Positions 1 to 5,962 are shown, numbered from the stretch's first letter. The stretch is 6,571 nucleotides of DNA from Bacillota bacterium (GCA_017577925.1 PKQU01000119.1:1-6571); one strand, 5' to 3'. Made by a program: numbers and translations. Notes: generated by a model from the letters alone, not told the origin.

Positions 1-16
1 AAAGCGCCGCTGTCCC

Positions 17-45
17 TTGACGGCGGTGATGAAAAAGATTATCAT
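17..45 (+). promoter_or_regulatory. Sigma-A-type promoter of the iron-uptake operon
   Basis: A -35 box TTGACG (17-22) and a -10 box TATCAT (40-45) each match the sigma-A consensus at five of six positions and are separated by an ideal 17 bp. Transcription would begin near 51-53, giving a leader of about 40 nt before the first gene. The -10 lies inside a Fur box, as expected for an iron-repressed promoter. The window starts only 16 bp upstream, so further upstream elements cannot be judged. Confidence 0.75.
30..44. promoter_or_regulatory. Fur box (7-1-7) over the -10 region
   Basis: The 15-mer TGAAAAAGATTATCA matches the Bacillus 7-1-7 Fur consensus TGATAATnATTATCA at 12 of 14 defined positions, and its right half is perfect. 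It covers part of the promoter spacer and most of the -10, so Fe(II)-loaded Fur bound here would block RNA polymerase. Known: Fur represses siderophore uptake genes in Bacillota. Inferred: this operon is induced by iron starvation. Confidence 0.75.
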
Positions 46-89
46 TTTTAGCGGTGTGACTTCATTGTCGGATCGAGGGGGTTGCCATC

Positions 90-1058
90 ATGATGTTGAC
101 GGGAAAACGAAGGGCTGCACTTGCGCTGCTCCTCGTTCTGGTTCTCGCGATGGTGAGCGCCTGCGGGAATCAAGGGGATCCCGCAGTGGAAAACGAGAAG
201 GCAGCGGAGAACGAAACGCGAACCTTCTCGATGGCGAACGGGAAAACCGTGGAAATTCCCGCCCATCCGAAGCGGATTGTCATGCCCTACGAGTATTTGG
301 GAAACGCGCTGGCGCTTGGCGTAAAGCCCGTAGGGGTTTCGCAGGCGGTGATGGAAAATCCGTACATCCGCGACCAGGCGAAGGGAATTGAAAACGTCGG
401 CAACCCGATGTCCCTGGAGAAAGTTGCCGAACTGAATCCGGACCTCATCATTGTGTATTTGGAAGACCAGTACGAACAGTTGTCGAAAATCGCGCCGACG
501 GTGTTGATTCCGTTCGGCCACTACAAGAACATCCAAGAAGAGATCCGCGTATTCGGCGAGCTTTTTGGTAAGCAAAAGGAAGCGGAGGAATGGATTCAAC
601 GCTTTGAACAGAAAGCCGCGGCCGCCCGTGAGAAAATCAAAGGCGTCATCGGCGAGGGCGAAACCGTTGGCATTTACAAGCTGCAAGGAAAGGATTTTTA
701 CGTCATTGGCGACAATTTTGGTCATGCCGGCCAGGTCATTTACAATGCGCTGCAGCTGACACCCCCGGAGAAAATCCGGCAAGAAGTAATACAAGGTTCG
801 CAGTGGAAATTGATTTCGCTGGAAGCGCTGCCTGACTACGCGGCTGACCACATGTTCTGGACCGTATACAAGACGGACGGAACCGAACAGGCGGAAAGCG
901 AGTTGAAAAACAGCGCCATTTGGAAAAACCTTGGTGCTGTGAAAGACGGTCATGTTTACGAGTTGAAGATTGAAGACATTTGGTTTTCCGATGCCATTTC
1001 CGTTGAACACCAGCTCGATCTTGTTGTCGAAACCCTTCTTTCTGCCCATCAAAAATGA
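90..1058 (+). CDS. Iron-siderophore ABC transporter substrate-binding lipoprotein
   Basis: This is the extracellular, membrane-anchored receptor that would capture a ferric-siderophore and deliver it to the two permeases encoded next. The 322-aa product starts with a lipoprotein signal: Lys/Arg at residues 6-8, a Leu/Val/Ala-rich core at 9-20, and lipobox V-S-A-C with the lipidated Cys at 25. The mature part looks like a TroA/FepB-type (class III) binding protein: 'PAHPKRIV' at 58-65, 'SLEKVAELNPDLII' at 108-121, and a long charged helix at about 148-186 linking two lobes. By position, Glu110 and Glu245 resemble the Glu pair that docks onto permease arginines in BtuF and FeuA; this is inference. 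Length is usual for the family. GAGGGGG at 75-81 lies 8 nt before ATG 90; a second ATG follows at 93. The stop overlaps the next start (ATGA). The siderophore cannot be told from sequence; FeuA, YfiY and YhfQ are the relevant B. subtilis relatives. The gene is visibly richer in A/T than those downstream. Confidence 0.9.
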   Translation: MMLTGKRRAALALLLVLVLAMVSACGNQGDPAVENEKAAENETRTFSMANGKTVEIPAHPKRIVMPYEYLGNALALGVKPVGVSQAVMENPYIRDQAKGIENVGNPMSLEKVAELNPDLIIVYLEDQYEQLSKIAPTVLIPFGHYKNIQEEIRVFGELFGKQKEAEEWIQRFEQKAAAAREKIKGVIGEGETVGIYKLQGKDFYVIGDNFGHAGQVIYNALQLTPPEKIRQEVIQGSQWKLISLEALPDYAADHMFWTVYKTDGTEQAESELKNSAIWKNLGAVKDGHVYELKIEDIWFSDAISVEHQLDLVVETLLSAHQK

Positions 1059-2110
1059 ACACGCGGAACACGATGAAACCAGGAGGACGAAAACCGGAAC
1101 CTCAATTGCCTGCTCGTCCGTGGGCGGCATCCCTCGTGCTCGTGGGGGGATTGGGCGCCATTGTGTTGAGCATTGCCCTGTCGATCTCGGTCGGCGCTGC
1201 GGACATTCGTTTGGCGACCGTATGGGATGCGCTTTTCGCTTACGATGCGCAGCAAACCGCCCACGCCATTGTCCGCGATCTGCGCCTGCCCCGTTCGCTT
1301 GCCGATGTGCTTGTCGGCGCGGCGTTTGCGGTCGCGGGTGCGATCATGCAAGGAATGACCCGAAATCCGCTGGCCGATTCCGGATTGCTGGGGCTGAATG
1401 CCGGTGCGATCTTTGCGGTAGCCGTCTGTTTTGCGTTTTTTCCCGGTCTTTCCTATCAGGCGCTCATTCTGTGGTCCTTTTGTGGCGCCGCCGTTGCCGC
1501 GGCGCTTGTTTATGGAATCACCGCGCTGACGAGGGGTGGTGTGACGCCCGTTCGCCTCGTGCTCGCCGGCGCCGCGGTGAGCGCCCTGTTTACGTCCTTA
1601 AGCGAGGGAATTGCGCTTCACTTTCAGCTCAGTCAAGATTTGGCGTTCTGGTTTGCCGGCGGGGTGGCGGGTGTGAAATGGAGCCAGTTGAAATGGCTGG
1701 CGCCGTGGCTGGTCTCCGCTATCCTTGTCGCGGTGTTCTTGTCCCGGTCGATCACCCTTCTCAGCCTTGGCGACGACGTGGCCACCGGACTGGGACAAAA
1801 AACAACAAGGGTGAAGCTGGCAGGTGCCGCTGTGGTGCTGGCCCTTGCCGGCGGCGCGGTGTCGGCGGTCGGTCCGATCGGCTTTGTCGGCCTCGTCGTT
1901 CCGCATCTGGCCCGTTTTGTGGTGGGGGTTGATTATCGTGCGGTCATCCCGTGTTCCGCGGTCCTCGGCGGGCTGTTGATGATTTGGGCGGATATCGGCG
2001 CGCGCATGATCAACCCGCCTTATGAAACGCCGATCGGCGTGCTGTTTGCGTTAATCGGCGTGCCCTTTTTCCTGTACGTGGCCCGCAAAGGGAAGGGGGG
2101 ATTCGTATAG
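1055..2110 (+). CDS. Iron-siderophore ABC transporter permease 1 (FecCD family)
   Basis: This is one of two integral-membrane subunits forming the import channel for ferric-siderophore (BtuC/FhuB/FeuB type). The 351-aa protein is almost wholly hydrophobic segments joined by short polar loops. It carries the family signatures 'RDLRLPR' (74-80), a conserved stretch at 95-118 containing GAIMQGMTRNPLAD and GLNAGA, and 'GPIGFVGLVVPHLAR' (273-287), the conserved stretch that precedes the cytoplasmic coupling helix contacting the ATPase. A Pro-rich segment near 320-327 and a 'GVPFFLYVARK' end (335-345) are also typical. ATG 1055 overlaps the preceding TGA by 4 nt, so translation is probably coupled; no good ribosome binding site precedes it. 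An in-frame ATG at 1073 is a possible alternative start. Together with the second permease it would make a heterodimeric channel. Confidence 0.92.
   Translation: MNTRNTMKPGGRKPEPQLPARPWAASLVLVGGLGAIVLSIALSISVGAADIRLATVWDALFAYDAQQTAHAIVRDLRLPRSLADVLVGAAFAVAGAIMQGMTRNPLADSGLLGLNAGAIFAVAVCFAFFPGLSYQALILWSFCGAAVAAALVYGITALTRGGVTPVRLVLAGAAVSALFTSLSEGIALHFQLSQDLAFWFAGGVAGVKWSQLKWLAPWLVSAILVAVFLSRSITLLSLGDDVATGLGQKTTRVKLAGAAVVLALAGGAVSAVGPIGFVGLVVPHLARFVVGVDYRAVIPCSAVLGGLLMIWADIGARMINPPYETPIGVLFALIGVPFFLYVARKGKGGFV
2093..2100 (+). promoter_or_regulatory. Ribosome binding site for permease 2
   Basis: The purine run AAGGGGGG at the 3' end of the permease 1 gene is the only good Shine-Dalgarno candidate before permease 2. 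It ends 6 nt before ATA 2107, a normal spacing, but 24 nt before GTG 2125, which is too far for direct use. It is therefore the key evidence in choosing that start. Confidence 0.5.
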
Positions 2111-3102
2111 GTCGCCGACGTGCGGTGATTCCGATTCTCTTCCTCTGCCTGCTCGTGATCGTTGCCATCAGCCTGAATACCGGGGCCAGCCGCATGAACC
2201 CGGTGGAAGTGGTCAAAACGCTCGCCGGCATGGGGACGGCGAAGCAGGAGCTGATCTTATTCGAGTTTCGGCTTCCGCGCGTCCTCGTTGCGGCATTTGC
2301 GGGTGCGGGCCTGGCGCTGTCGGGATGTGTCATTCAGGCGGTCTCGCGCAACCCGCTGGCCGACCCGCACCTTTTAGGGATTTCCACCGGTGCGGGCGTG
2401 ATGGTGGTTCTGTACCTTTCCTGGTTCCCGACGGGGTCAGGTGCTCCGGTACTCCTGTTGCCGTTCCTCGCGTTTGTGGGCGGTGCACTGGCGGCCGTTC
2501 TCGTGTTCGCCTTGTCCTACGAGCGGCGGCAGGGGCTGCAGCCAGGTCGTCTCGTGTTAACCGGCGTGGCCGTTGCCGCCGGGTTGAGCGCGCTTATGAC
2601 CGTGCTGTCCCTCCGGCTCAGCCGGGAGCTGTACCAGTTTGTGGCGACCTGGCTCACGGGAAGCATATGGGGAGCCACCCTGGATCATGCATGGACATTG
2701 TTGCCATGGGTGGTGGGGCTGTTTCTTTATGTCTATTTCAAATCCCGTGTTCTCGACGCGCTCTTATTTGGCGAGACCATCGCAACCGGGCTCGGCGTGT
2801 CGGTGGCAAAAGAGCGGTTGCAGTTGCTGGCGGCTGCCGTCGCGCTCGGGGCGGCTTCGGTGTCGGTGAGCGGCGGGATCGGGTTTGTGGGACTGATTGC
2901 CCCGCATTTGGCGCGGCGCTTGGTCGGCGTGCATCATGCGCACGTCGTGCCGGCGTCGGCATTGCTCGGCGCATGTTTACTCTTGGGAGCCGATACGGTT
3001 GGGCGCGTGGTGGTGCAGCCGTCGGAGATTCCCGCCGGCATCGTCGTCGCCGTTGTCGGTGCGCCGTATTTTTTATATGTACTTGCCCGTTCGGCCCGTT
3101 GA
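2107..3102 (+). CDS. Iron-siderophore ABC transporter permease 2 (FecCD family), start uncertain
   Basis: This is the second membrane subunit of the ferric-siderophore importer, partner of permease 1. Family signatures, numbered from GTG 2125: 'FRLPR' (48-52), a conserved stretch at 66-90 containing SGCVIQAVSRNPLAD and GISTGA, 'GGIGFVGLIAPHLAR' (250-264), and the closing 'GAPYFLYVLAR' (312-322). The first canonical start in this frame is GTG 2125 (325 aa), because an in-frame TGA lies at 2023-2025 and no ATG, GTG or TTG falls between. GTG 2125 has no ribosome binding site of its own. ATA 2107 is ideally placed behind AAGGGGGG and would add Met-Gly-Arg-Arg-Arg-Ala, giving a positively charged cytoplasmic N-terminus before the first helix (331 aa). 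I give 2107 as the boundary, but 2125 is the conservative choice; the function is not in doubt. The stop codon overlaps the terminator. No ATPase gene follows. Confidence 0.85.
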   Translation: MGRRRAVIPILFLCLLVIVAISLNTGASRMNPVEVVKTLAGMGTAKQELILFEFRLPRVLVAAFAGAGLALSGCVIQAVSRNPLADPHLLGISTGAGVMVVLYLSWFPTGSGAPVLLLPFLAFVGGALAAVLVFALSYERRQGLQPGRLVLTGVAVAAGLSALMTVLSLRLSRELYQFVATWLTGSIWGATLDHAWTLLPWVVGLFLYVYFKSRVLDALLFGETIATGLGVSVAKERLQLLAAAVALGAASVSVSGGIGFVGLIAPHLARRLVGVHHAHVVPASALLGACLLLGADTVGRVVVQPSEIPAGIVVAVVGAPYFLYVLARSAR

Positions 3103-3132
3103 ACGCAGGCTTCTCCGGAAGTCTGCGTTTTT
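3102..3132 (+). terminator. Intrinsic terminator of the iron-uptake operon
   Basis: AACGCAGGCTTC (3102-3113) pairs with GAAGTCTGCGTT (3118-3129) around a TCCG tetraloop, a 12-bp stem with one G-U pair, followed by T residues to 3132. The stem begins on the last base of the permease stop codon. This shows that the operon ends here with no room for a co-transcribed ATPase gene. Confidence 0.9.
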
Positions 3133-3301
3133 GTTTCTGAGATCATCCTCCTCGCCAGGGTTGACATGGATAACGTCGTGATACCTGCATGTGCGGACAC
3201 GAAATCAAGGTTTTCTGAATAGAAAAAGAATGCTAAATTGATAATGTAATCGGAATAAAATCGGGGCAGAGCAAGCGTTTCTCGGAGAAGGAGGGAAACC
3301 G
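3133..3301 (+). promoter_or_regulatory. Upstream region of the acyl-CoA ligase gene, with a 6-bp inverted repeat
   Basis: This non-coding stretch is A/T-rich at 3201-3262 and should hold the ligase promoter, but no convincing -35/-10 pair is visible. A perfect inverted repeat TTTTCT-GAAT-AGAAAA lies at 3211-3226. Just after it is an extended -10-like TGCTAAATT (3231-3239), with a weak -35 TTTTCT (3211-3216) at 17 bp. Other -10-like words are GATAAT (3240-3245) and TAAAAT (3256-3261), both lacking good partners. A perfect TTGACA at 3161-3166 has no matching -10. The inverted repeat may be a regulator site. A strong ribosome binding site AAGGAGGG (3288-3295) ends 6 nt before the start codon. 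Confidence 0.4.
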
Positions 3302-5239
3302 ATGGCAGAACCCGTTTGGTACCCGACACCGGAGTACGTCCGCAACACGCGGCTGGCGCAGTGGATGAAGGCGCTGGGGTTTGACGACTATGACGCCTTT
3401 TACGCCGCGTCGATTCGCGATGTGGCCTGGTTTTGGGGAGAAGCGGAAAAGGCCCTCGGCATCGCCTGGTTTGCACCCTATCGGCACGTGCTCGATGTCT
3501 CGCGTGGCCCGGCGTGGCCGGAGTGGTTTGTGGGGGGCCGGCTCAACGCGGCGCACAACGCCGTCGACAAGTGGCTGGACGACCCTGCCGCGCGATGCCG
3601 TCCGGCCATCGTGTGGGAAGGGGAGGAAGGGCGGACGCGCATAATTACCTACGATGAGCTGGCGGCGTGGGTCAGCCGCGTGGCGTTTGGGCTGAAGCGG
3701 CTGGGAATCGAAAAGGGGGACCGCGTGGCTCTTTACTTGCCGATGCTCCCCGAAACCGTCGTGGCCATGCTGGCGGCAGCCAAGATCGGCGCCGTGGTGA
3801 TGCCGGCCTTCTCCGGCTTTGGGGCTGACGCCGTGGCCAAACGCCTGGAAAGCGCCCAGGCGAAGGTGTTGATCACGGCCGACGGATTCTACCGGCGCGG
3901 CAGGGTCGTCCCGATGAAGGAGGAAGCCGACAGGGCGGTGGACCAGGCGCTGTGCGTCGAGCGGGTGGTCGTCGTGCGGCGCACCGGGCGGGCCATCCCG
4001 TGGCGCGAGGGGCGCGACCTCGACTGGCGCGAGCTGGAAGTTGAGGGCGGCCATGTGGCGGCCGCGCCGATGGACAGTGCCGATCCGCTGCTCATCCTCT
4101 ACACTTCGGGCACGACGGGGCGACCCAAGGGCGCGGTGCACACCCACAGCGGCTTTCCGATCAAGGCCGCCCTCGATGCCGGCTTCGGCATGGACCTGAA
4201 GCCTGGAGAGGTGCTTCTGTGGGTCACCGACATGGGCTGGATGATGGGCCCGTTCCTTGTCTTCGGTGCGCTCTTGAACGCGGCGACGATGGTGCTATAC
4301 GACGGCACCCCCGACTATCCGGAACCGGATCGCATCTGGCAGCTCGTTGCCCGTCACCGCGTCACGCACCTGGGCATCTCGCCGACGCTGATCCGCTCGC
4401 TGATGCCCCACGGCGAGGCGTTGGCCCACCGGCATGATTTGTCCAGCCTGCGCGTCATCGGATCGACGGGTGAGCCGTGGAATCCCGAGCCGTGGCTGTG
4501 GCTGTTCGACAAGGTGGGCCGGGGTCGCGTACCGATCTTTAACTATTCGGGGGGGACGGAAATTTCCGGCGGGATCCTCGGCAACGTCCTGGTGAAGCCC
4601 ATCGCGCCGGTCACGTTCAACGCCGCGCTGCCCGGCATGGCCGCCGAGGTGTACGGGGAGGACGGCCGGCCGGTGCGCGGCGAGGTGGGCGAGCTGGTGC
4701 TGACCCAGCCGTGGGTGGGCCAGACGCGGGGCTTTTGGCAGGATCCCGAGCGGTACGAGGAAACGTACTGGAAGCGCTGGCCGGACACGTGGGTGCACGG
4801 CGACTGGGTGATCCTCGACGACCAGGGCTTTTGGACGATCACGGGGCGCTCCGACGACACCCTCAACGTGGCCGGCAAGCGGTTGGGGCCGGCGGAAGTG
4901 GAATCGGTGCTGGTCGACCACCCGGCCGTCAAGGAGGCGGCGACCATTGGCGTTCCGGATGAGGTAAAGGGCGAGGTGCCGGTCTGCTTCGTCGTGCTGA
5001 AGCCTGGCGCAGAAGCGTCTGAGGTGCTGGCGCGGGAACTGCTCGATTGGGTTGCCGAGCGGATGGGCAAGGCCCTGCGTCCCAAGACCATCCATTTCGT
5101 TACCGACCTGCCCAAAACGCGCAACGCCAAAATCATGCGCCGTGCCGTGCGCGCCGCCTACCTTGGCATGAGTGCCGGCGATCTGTCGGCTTTGGAGAAC
5201 CCGGAGGCGGTCGAGGCGATCCGCCGGTTGGCGCGGTAG
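3302..5239 (+). CDS. Acetyl-CoA-synthetase-like acyl-CoA ligase (AMP-forming), substrate unknown
   Basis: This cytoplasmic enzyme would activate a carboxylic acid with ATP to an acyl-adenylate and transfer the acyl group to CoA. The 645 aa fit the acetyl-CoA synthetase length class. The N-terminal part (about 30-95, with FWGEAEKALGI and WFVGGRLNAAHNAVDKW) resembles the ACAS_N domain. ANL-superfamily motifs follow in order: phosphate loop YTSGTTGRPKG (267-277), GSTGEPWNPEPW (387-398), A5 NYSGGTE (414-420), HGD (499-501), hinge GRSDDTLNVAGKR (515-527) and PKTRNAKIMRR (604-614) with catalytic Lys610. Nothing catalytic is missing. True acetyl-CoA synthetases have WWQTE at A5, where Trp closes the acyl pocket; here the aligned positions are SGGTE, so a larger or different acid is likely (inference). 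The gene stands alone between an upstream intergenic region and its own terminator. It is much more GC-rich than the binding-protein gene. It is probably not AcsA itself. Confidence 0.85.
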   Translation: MAEPVWYPTPEYVRNTRLAQWMKALGFDDYDAFYAASIRDVAWFWGEAEKALGIAWFAPYRHVLDVSRGPAWPEWFVGGRLNAAHNAVDKWLDDPAARCRPAIVWEGEEGRTRIITYDELAAWVSRVAFGLKRLGIEKGDRVALYLPMLPETVVAMLAAAKIGAVVMPAFSGFGADAVAKRLESAQAKVLITADGFYRRGRVVPMKEEADRAVDQALCVERVVVVRRTGRAIPWREGRDLDWRELEVEGGHVAAAPMDSADPLLILYTSGTTGRPKGAVHTHSGFPIKAALDAGFGMDLKPGEVLLWVTDMGWMMGPFLVFGALLNAATMVLYDGTPDYPEPDRIWQLVARHRVTHLGISPTLIRSLMPHGEALAHRHDLSSLRVIGSTGEPWNPEPWLWLFDKVGRGRVPIFNYSGGTEISGGILGNVLVKPIAPVTFNAALPGMAAEVYGEDGRPVRGEVGELVLTQPWVGQTRGFWQDPERYEETYWKRWPDTWVHGDWVILDDQGFWTITGRSDDTLNVAGKRLGPAEVESVLVDHPAVKEAATIGVPDEVKGEVPVCFVVLKPGAEASEVLARELLDWVAERMGKALRPKTIHFVTDLPKTRNAKIMRRAVRAAYLGMSAGDLSALENPEAVEAIRRLAR

Positions 5240-5259
5240 TCACGCCGCTGAACCGGATG

Positions 5260-5297
5260 AAACGCTGTAGGTCCTGTGTGGCCTGCAGCGTTTTTTT
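5260..5297 (+). terminator. Intrinsic terminator after the acyl-CoA ligase gene
   Basis: AAACGCTGTAGG (5260-5271) pairs with CCTGCAGCGTTT (5282-5293) across a 10-nt loop, with a single G-U pair, and seven T residues run from 5291 to 5297. It starts 21 nt after the stop codon and isolates the ligase gene from the Nudix-deoC unit. Confidence 0.9.
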
Positions 5298-5341
5298 GGC
5301 ATGGGGAGCGGCAGAAGGGGTTGGTGGGATGGCGATGGATG

Positions 5342-5359
5342 TGTGTTACAATAAACACA
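5342..5359. promoter_or_regulatory. 18-bp palindrome over the -10: candidate operator
   Basis: TGTGTTACAATAAACACA consists of perfect 6-bp arms TGTGTT and AACACA around ACAATA. It encloses the -10 box completely and reaches the expected transcription start, which is the usual geometry of a repressor site. The arms resemble Crp/Fnr (TGTGA-N6-TCACA) and Rex sites, but the spacing between TGTG and CACA is 10 and not 8, so I do not assign it to either. The regulator is unknown. Confidence 0.4.
5344..5352 (+). promoter_or_regulatory. Extended -10 promoter of the Nudix-deoC unit
   Basis: TGTTACAAT is a perfect extended -10 (TGn) followed by TACAAT, five of six to consensus. The nearest -35-like word, TTGGTG (5321-5326), is 20 bp upstream, longer than ideal, which the extended -10 could offset. 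Transcription would begin around 5358-5360, leaving a leader of about 165 nt before the Nudix start. It is the only good promoter in this gap. Confidence 0.55.
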
Positions 5360-5360
5360 A

Positions 5361-5524
5361 AACCTTTCTCAGGTTGCCCGGTTGCGGGGTGACGGACGCA
5401 AACGCGTGGCAGGGAACTTCGTGTGGTTGGGTGGGGGACAGGCTTGCAAGGCAGGACGAGAATGCGTAGGATGAAGGCGTGTTGCCCTCCGCTCTTCCGC
5501 CATGCGATTTTGGGGGGTGAAAGG
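5361..5524 (+). other. Leader of the Nudix-deoC transcript with possible RNA structure
   Basis: No convincing gene lies here. The predicted leader can form AACCT/AGGTT (5361-5375) at its very 5' end. Next it can form either CCCG/CGGG (5377-5388) or TTGCG/CGCAA (5382-5401), which exclude each other. Near the start codon, TTGCCCTCC (5482-5490) can pair with GGGGGGTGA (5512-5520), which is the Nudix ribosome binding site. A GG-rich run at 5423-5438 could form a two-layer quadruplex. I recognise no known riboswitch class. All of this is by eye and chance folding is possible. The Nudix reading frame stays open upstream with in-frame ATGs at 5423, 5462 and 5471, but these lack strong binding sites. 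Confidence 0.3.
5513..5520 (+). promoter_or_regulatory. Ribosome binding site deciding the Nudix start
   Basis: GGGGGTGA matches the anti-Shine-Dalgarno complement GGAGGTGA at seven of eight positions and lies 4 nt before ATG 5525. This, plus the absence of a comparable site before the upstream in-frame ATGs, fixes 5525 as the likely start. Confidence 0.75.
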
Positions 5525-5962
5525 ATGCGTGAAGTGTCCGCCGGTGGCGTGGTGTACCGCAAGCGCCACGGAGGCTTGGAGATTCTGATGATTGAGGATC
5601 GCTATGGCAAGATGACCTTTCCCAAGGGCAAGCAGGAGCCGGGGGAGACCATCGAGGAGACGGCGTTGCGCGAGATTGCTGAGGAAACGGGCGTGCGCGG
5701 CCGCATCGTCCGCCCGCTGGCGGTTGTGCGGTACCAGTACGTCCACCCGAGGGAAGGAAAGACGGTGGACAAGGAAGTGCACTACTTTCTCGTGGAAGCC
5801 ACCGACGGGGCGGTTCGCCCGCAGGTGGAGGAGATCAACGAGGCGCAGTGGCTTGCGCCGCACGAAGCGTGGCGGCGACAACGTGAGCATGGGTACGACA
5901 ACAACGTGGACGTGCTCACGAAAGCATACGCGTACTTGGGCTTGGAAAGGGGAACCGGTTGA
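5525..5962 (+). CDS. MutT-like Nudix hydrolase
   Basis: This is a small cytoplasmic pyrophosphohydrolase that would cleave a nucleoside diphosphate linked to some other moiety, using divalent metal. The 145-aa product is a single Nudix domain of normal length. Its Nudix box at 35-57 is complete: Gly35, Glu41, Arg49-Glu50, Glu53-Glu54, Gly56 and Val57 fit GX5EX7REUXEEXGU exactly, so it should be active. The 'FPKGK' just before the box (32-36) recalls diadenosine polyphosphate hydrolases such as Thermus Ndx1, but dinucleotide polyphosphates, NTPs and ADP-ribose all remain possible. The start at ATG 5525 puts 'MREVSAGGVVY' first, the usual beginning of such proteins; the frame stays open to ATG 5423 (179 aa), but that extension is Cys/Arg-rich with no domain character. 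The stop codon TGA directly touches the deoC start, so the two genes are surely co-transcribed and probably translationally coupled. Confidence 0.88.
   Translation: MREVSAGGVVYRKRHGGLEILMIEDRYGKMTFPKGKQEPGETIEETALREIAEETGVRGRIVRPLAVVRYQYVHPREGKTVDKEVHYFLVEATDGAVRPQVEEINEAQWLAPHEAWRRQREHGYDNNVDVLTKAYAYLGLERGTG

Noticed and set aside
48..1130. Long minus-strand ORF (360 codons) opposite the binding protein
   Set aside because: It lies antisense to a gene with clear lipobox, family motifs, promoter and ribosome binding site; its product shows no recognisable domain. It is a shadow frame.
970..1932. Plus-strand ORF of 320 codons overlapping permease 1
   Set aside because: Its Arg/Cys/Gly-rich translation is an out-of-frame reading of the permease, which has all FecCD signatures in its own frame.
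3161..3190. Promoter at the perfect TTGACA (3161-3166)
   Set aside because: No acceptable -10 occurs at 16-18 bp spacing; the nearest words (CCTGCA, CTGCAT) match poorly.
3239..3253. Second Fur box (TGATAAT) before the ligase gene
   Set aside because: The left half-site is perfect but the right half does not match at all, and the gene has no evident iron role.
3233..5095. Minus-strand ORFs opposite the acyl-CoA ligase (3233-4147, 4295-5095)
   Set aside because: Low-complexity Arg/Pro/His-rich translations with no motifs, fully covered by a convincing ligase gene.
5331..5345. Fluoride-riboswitch-like GGCGATGG
   Set aside because: It lies upstream of the predicted transcription start and the rest of the consensus is absent.
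5423..5524. N-terminal extension of the Nudix protein from ATG 5423
   Set aside because: There is no good ribosome binding site there, the added residues have no domain character, and ATG 5525 has a near-perfect binding site and the usual Nudix N-terminus.
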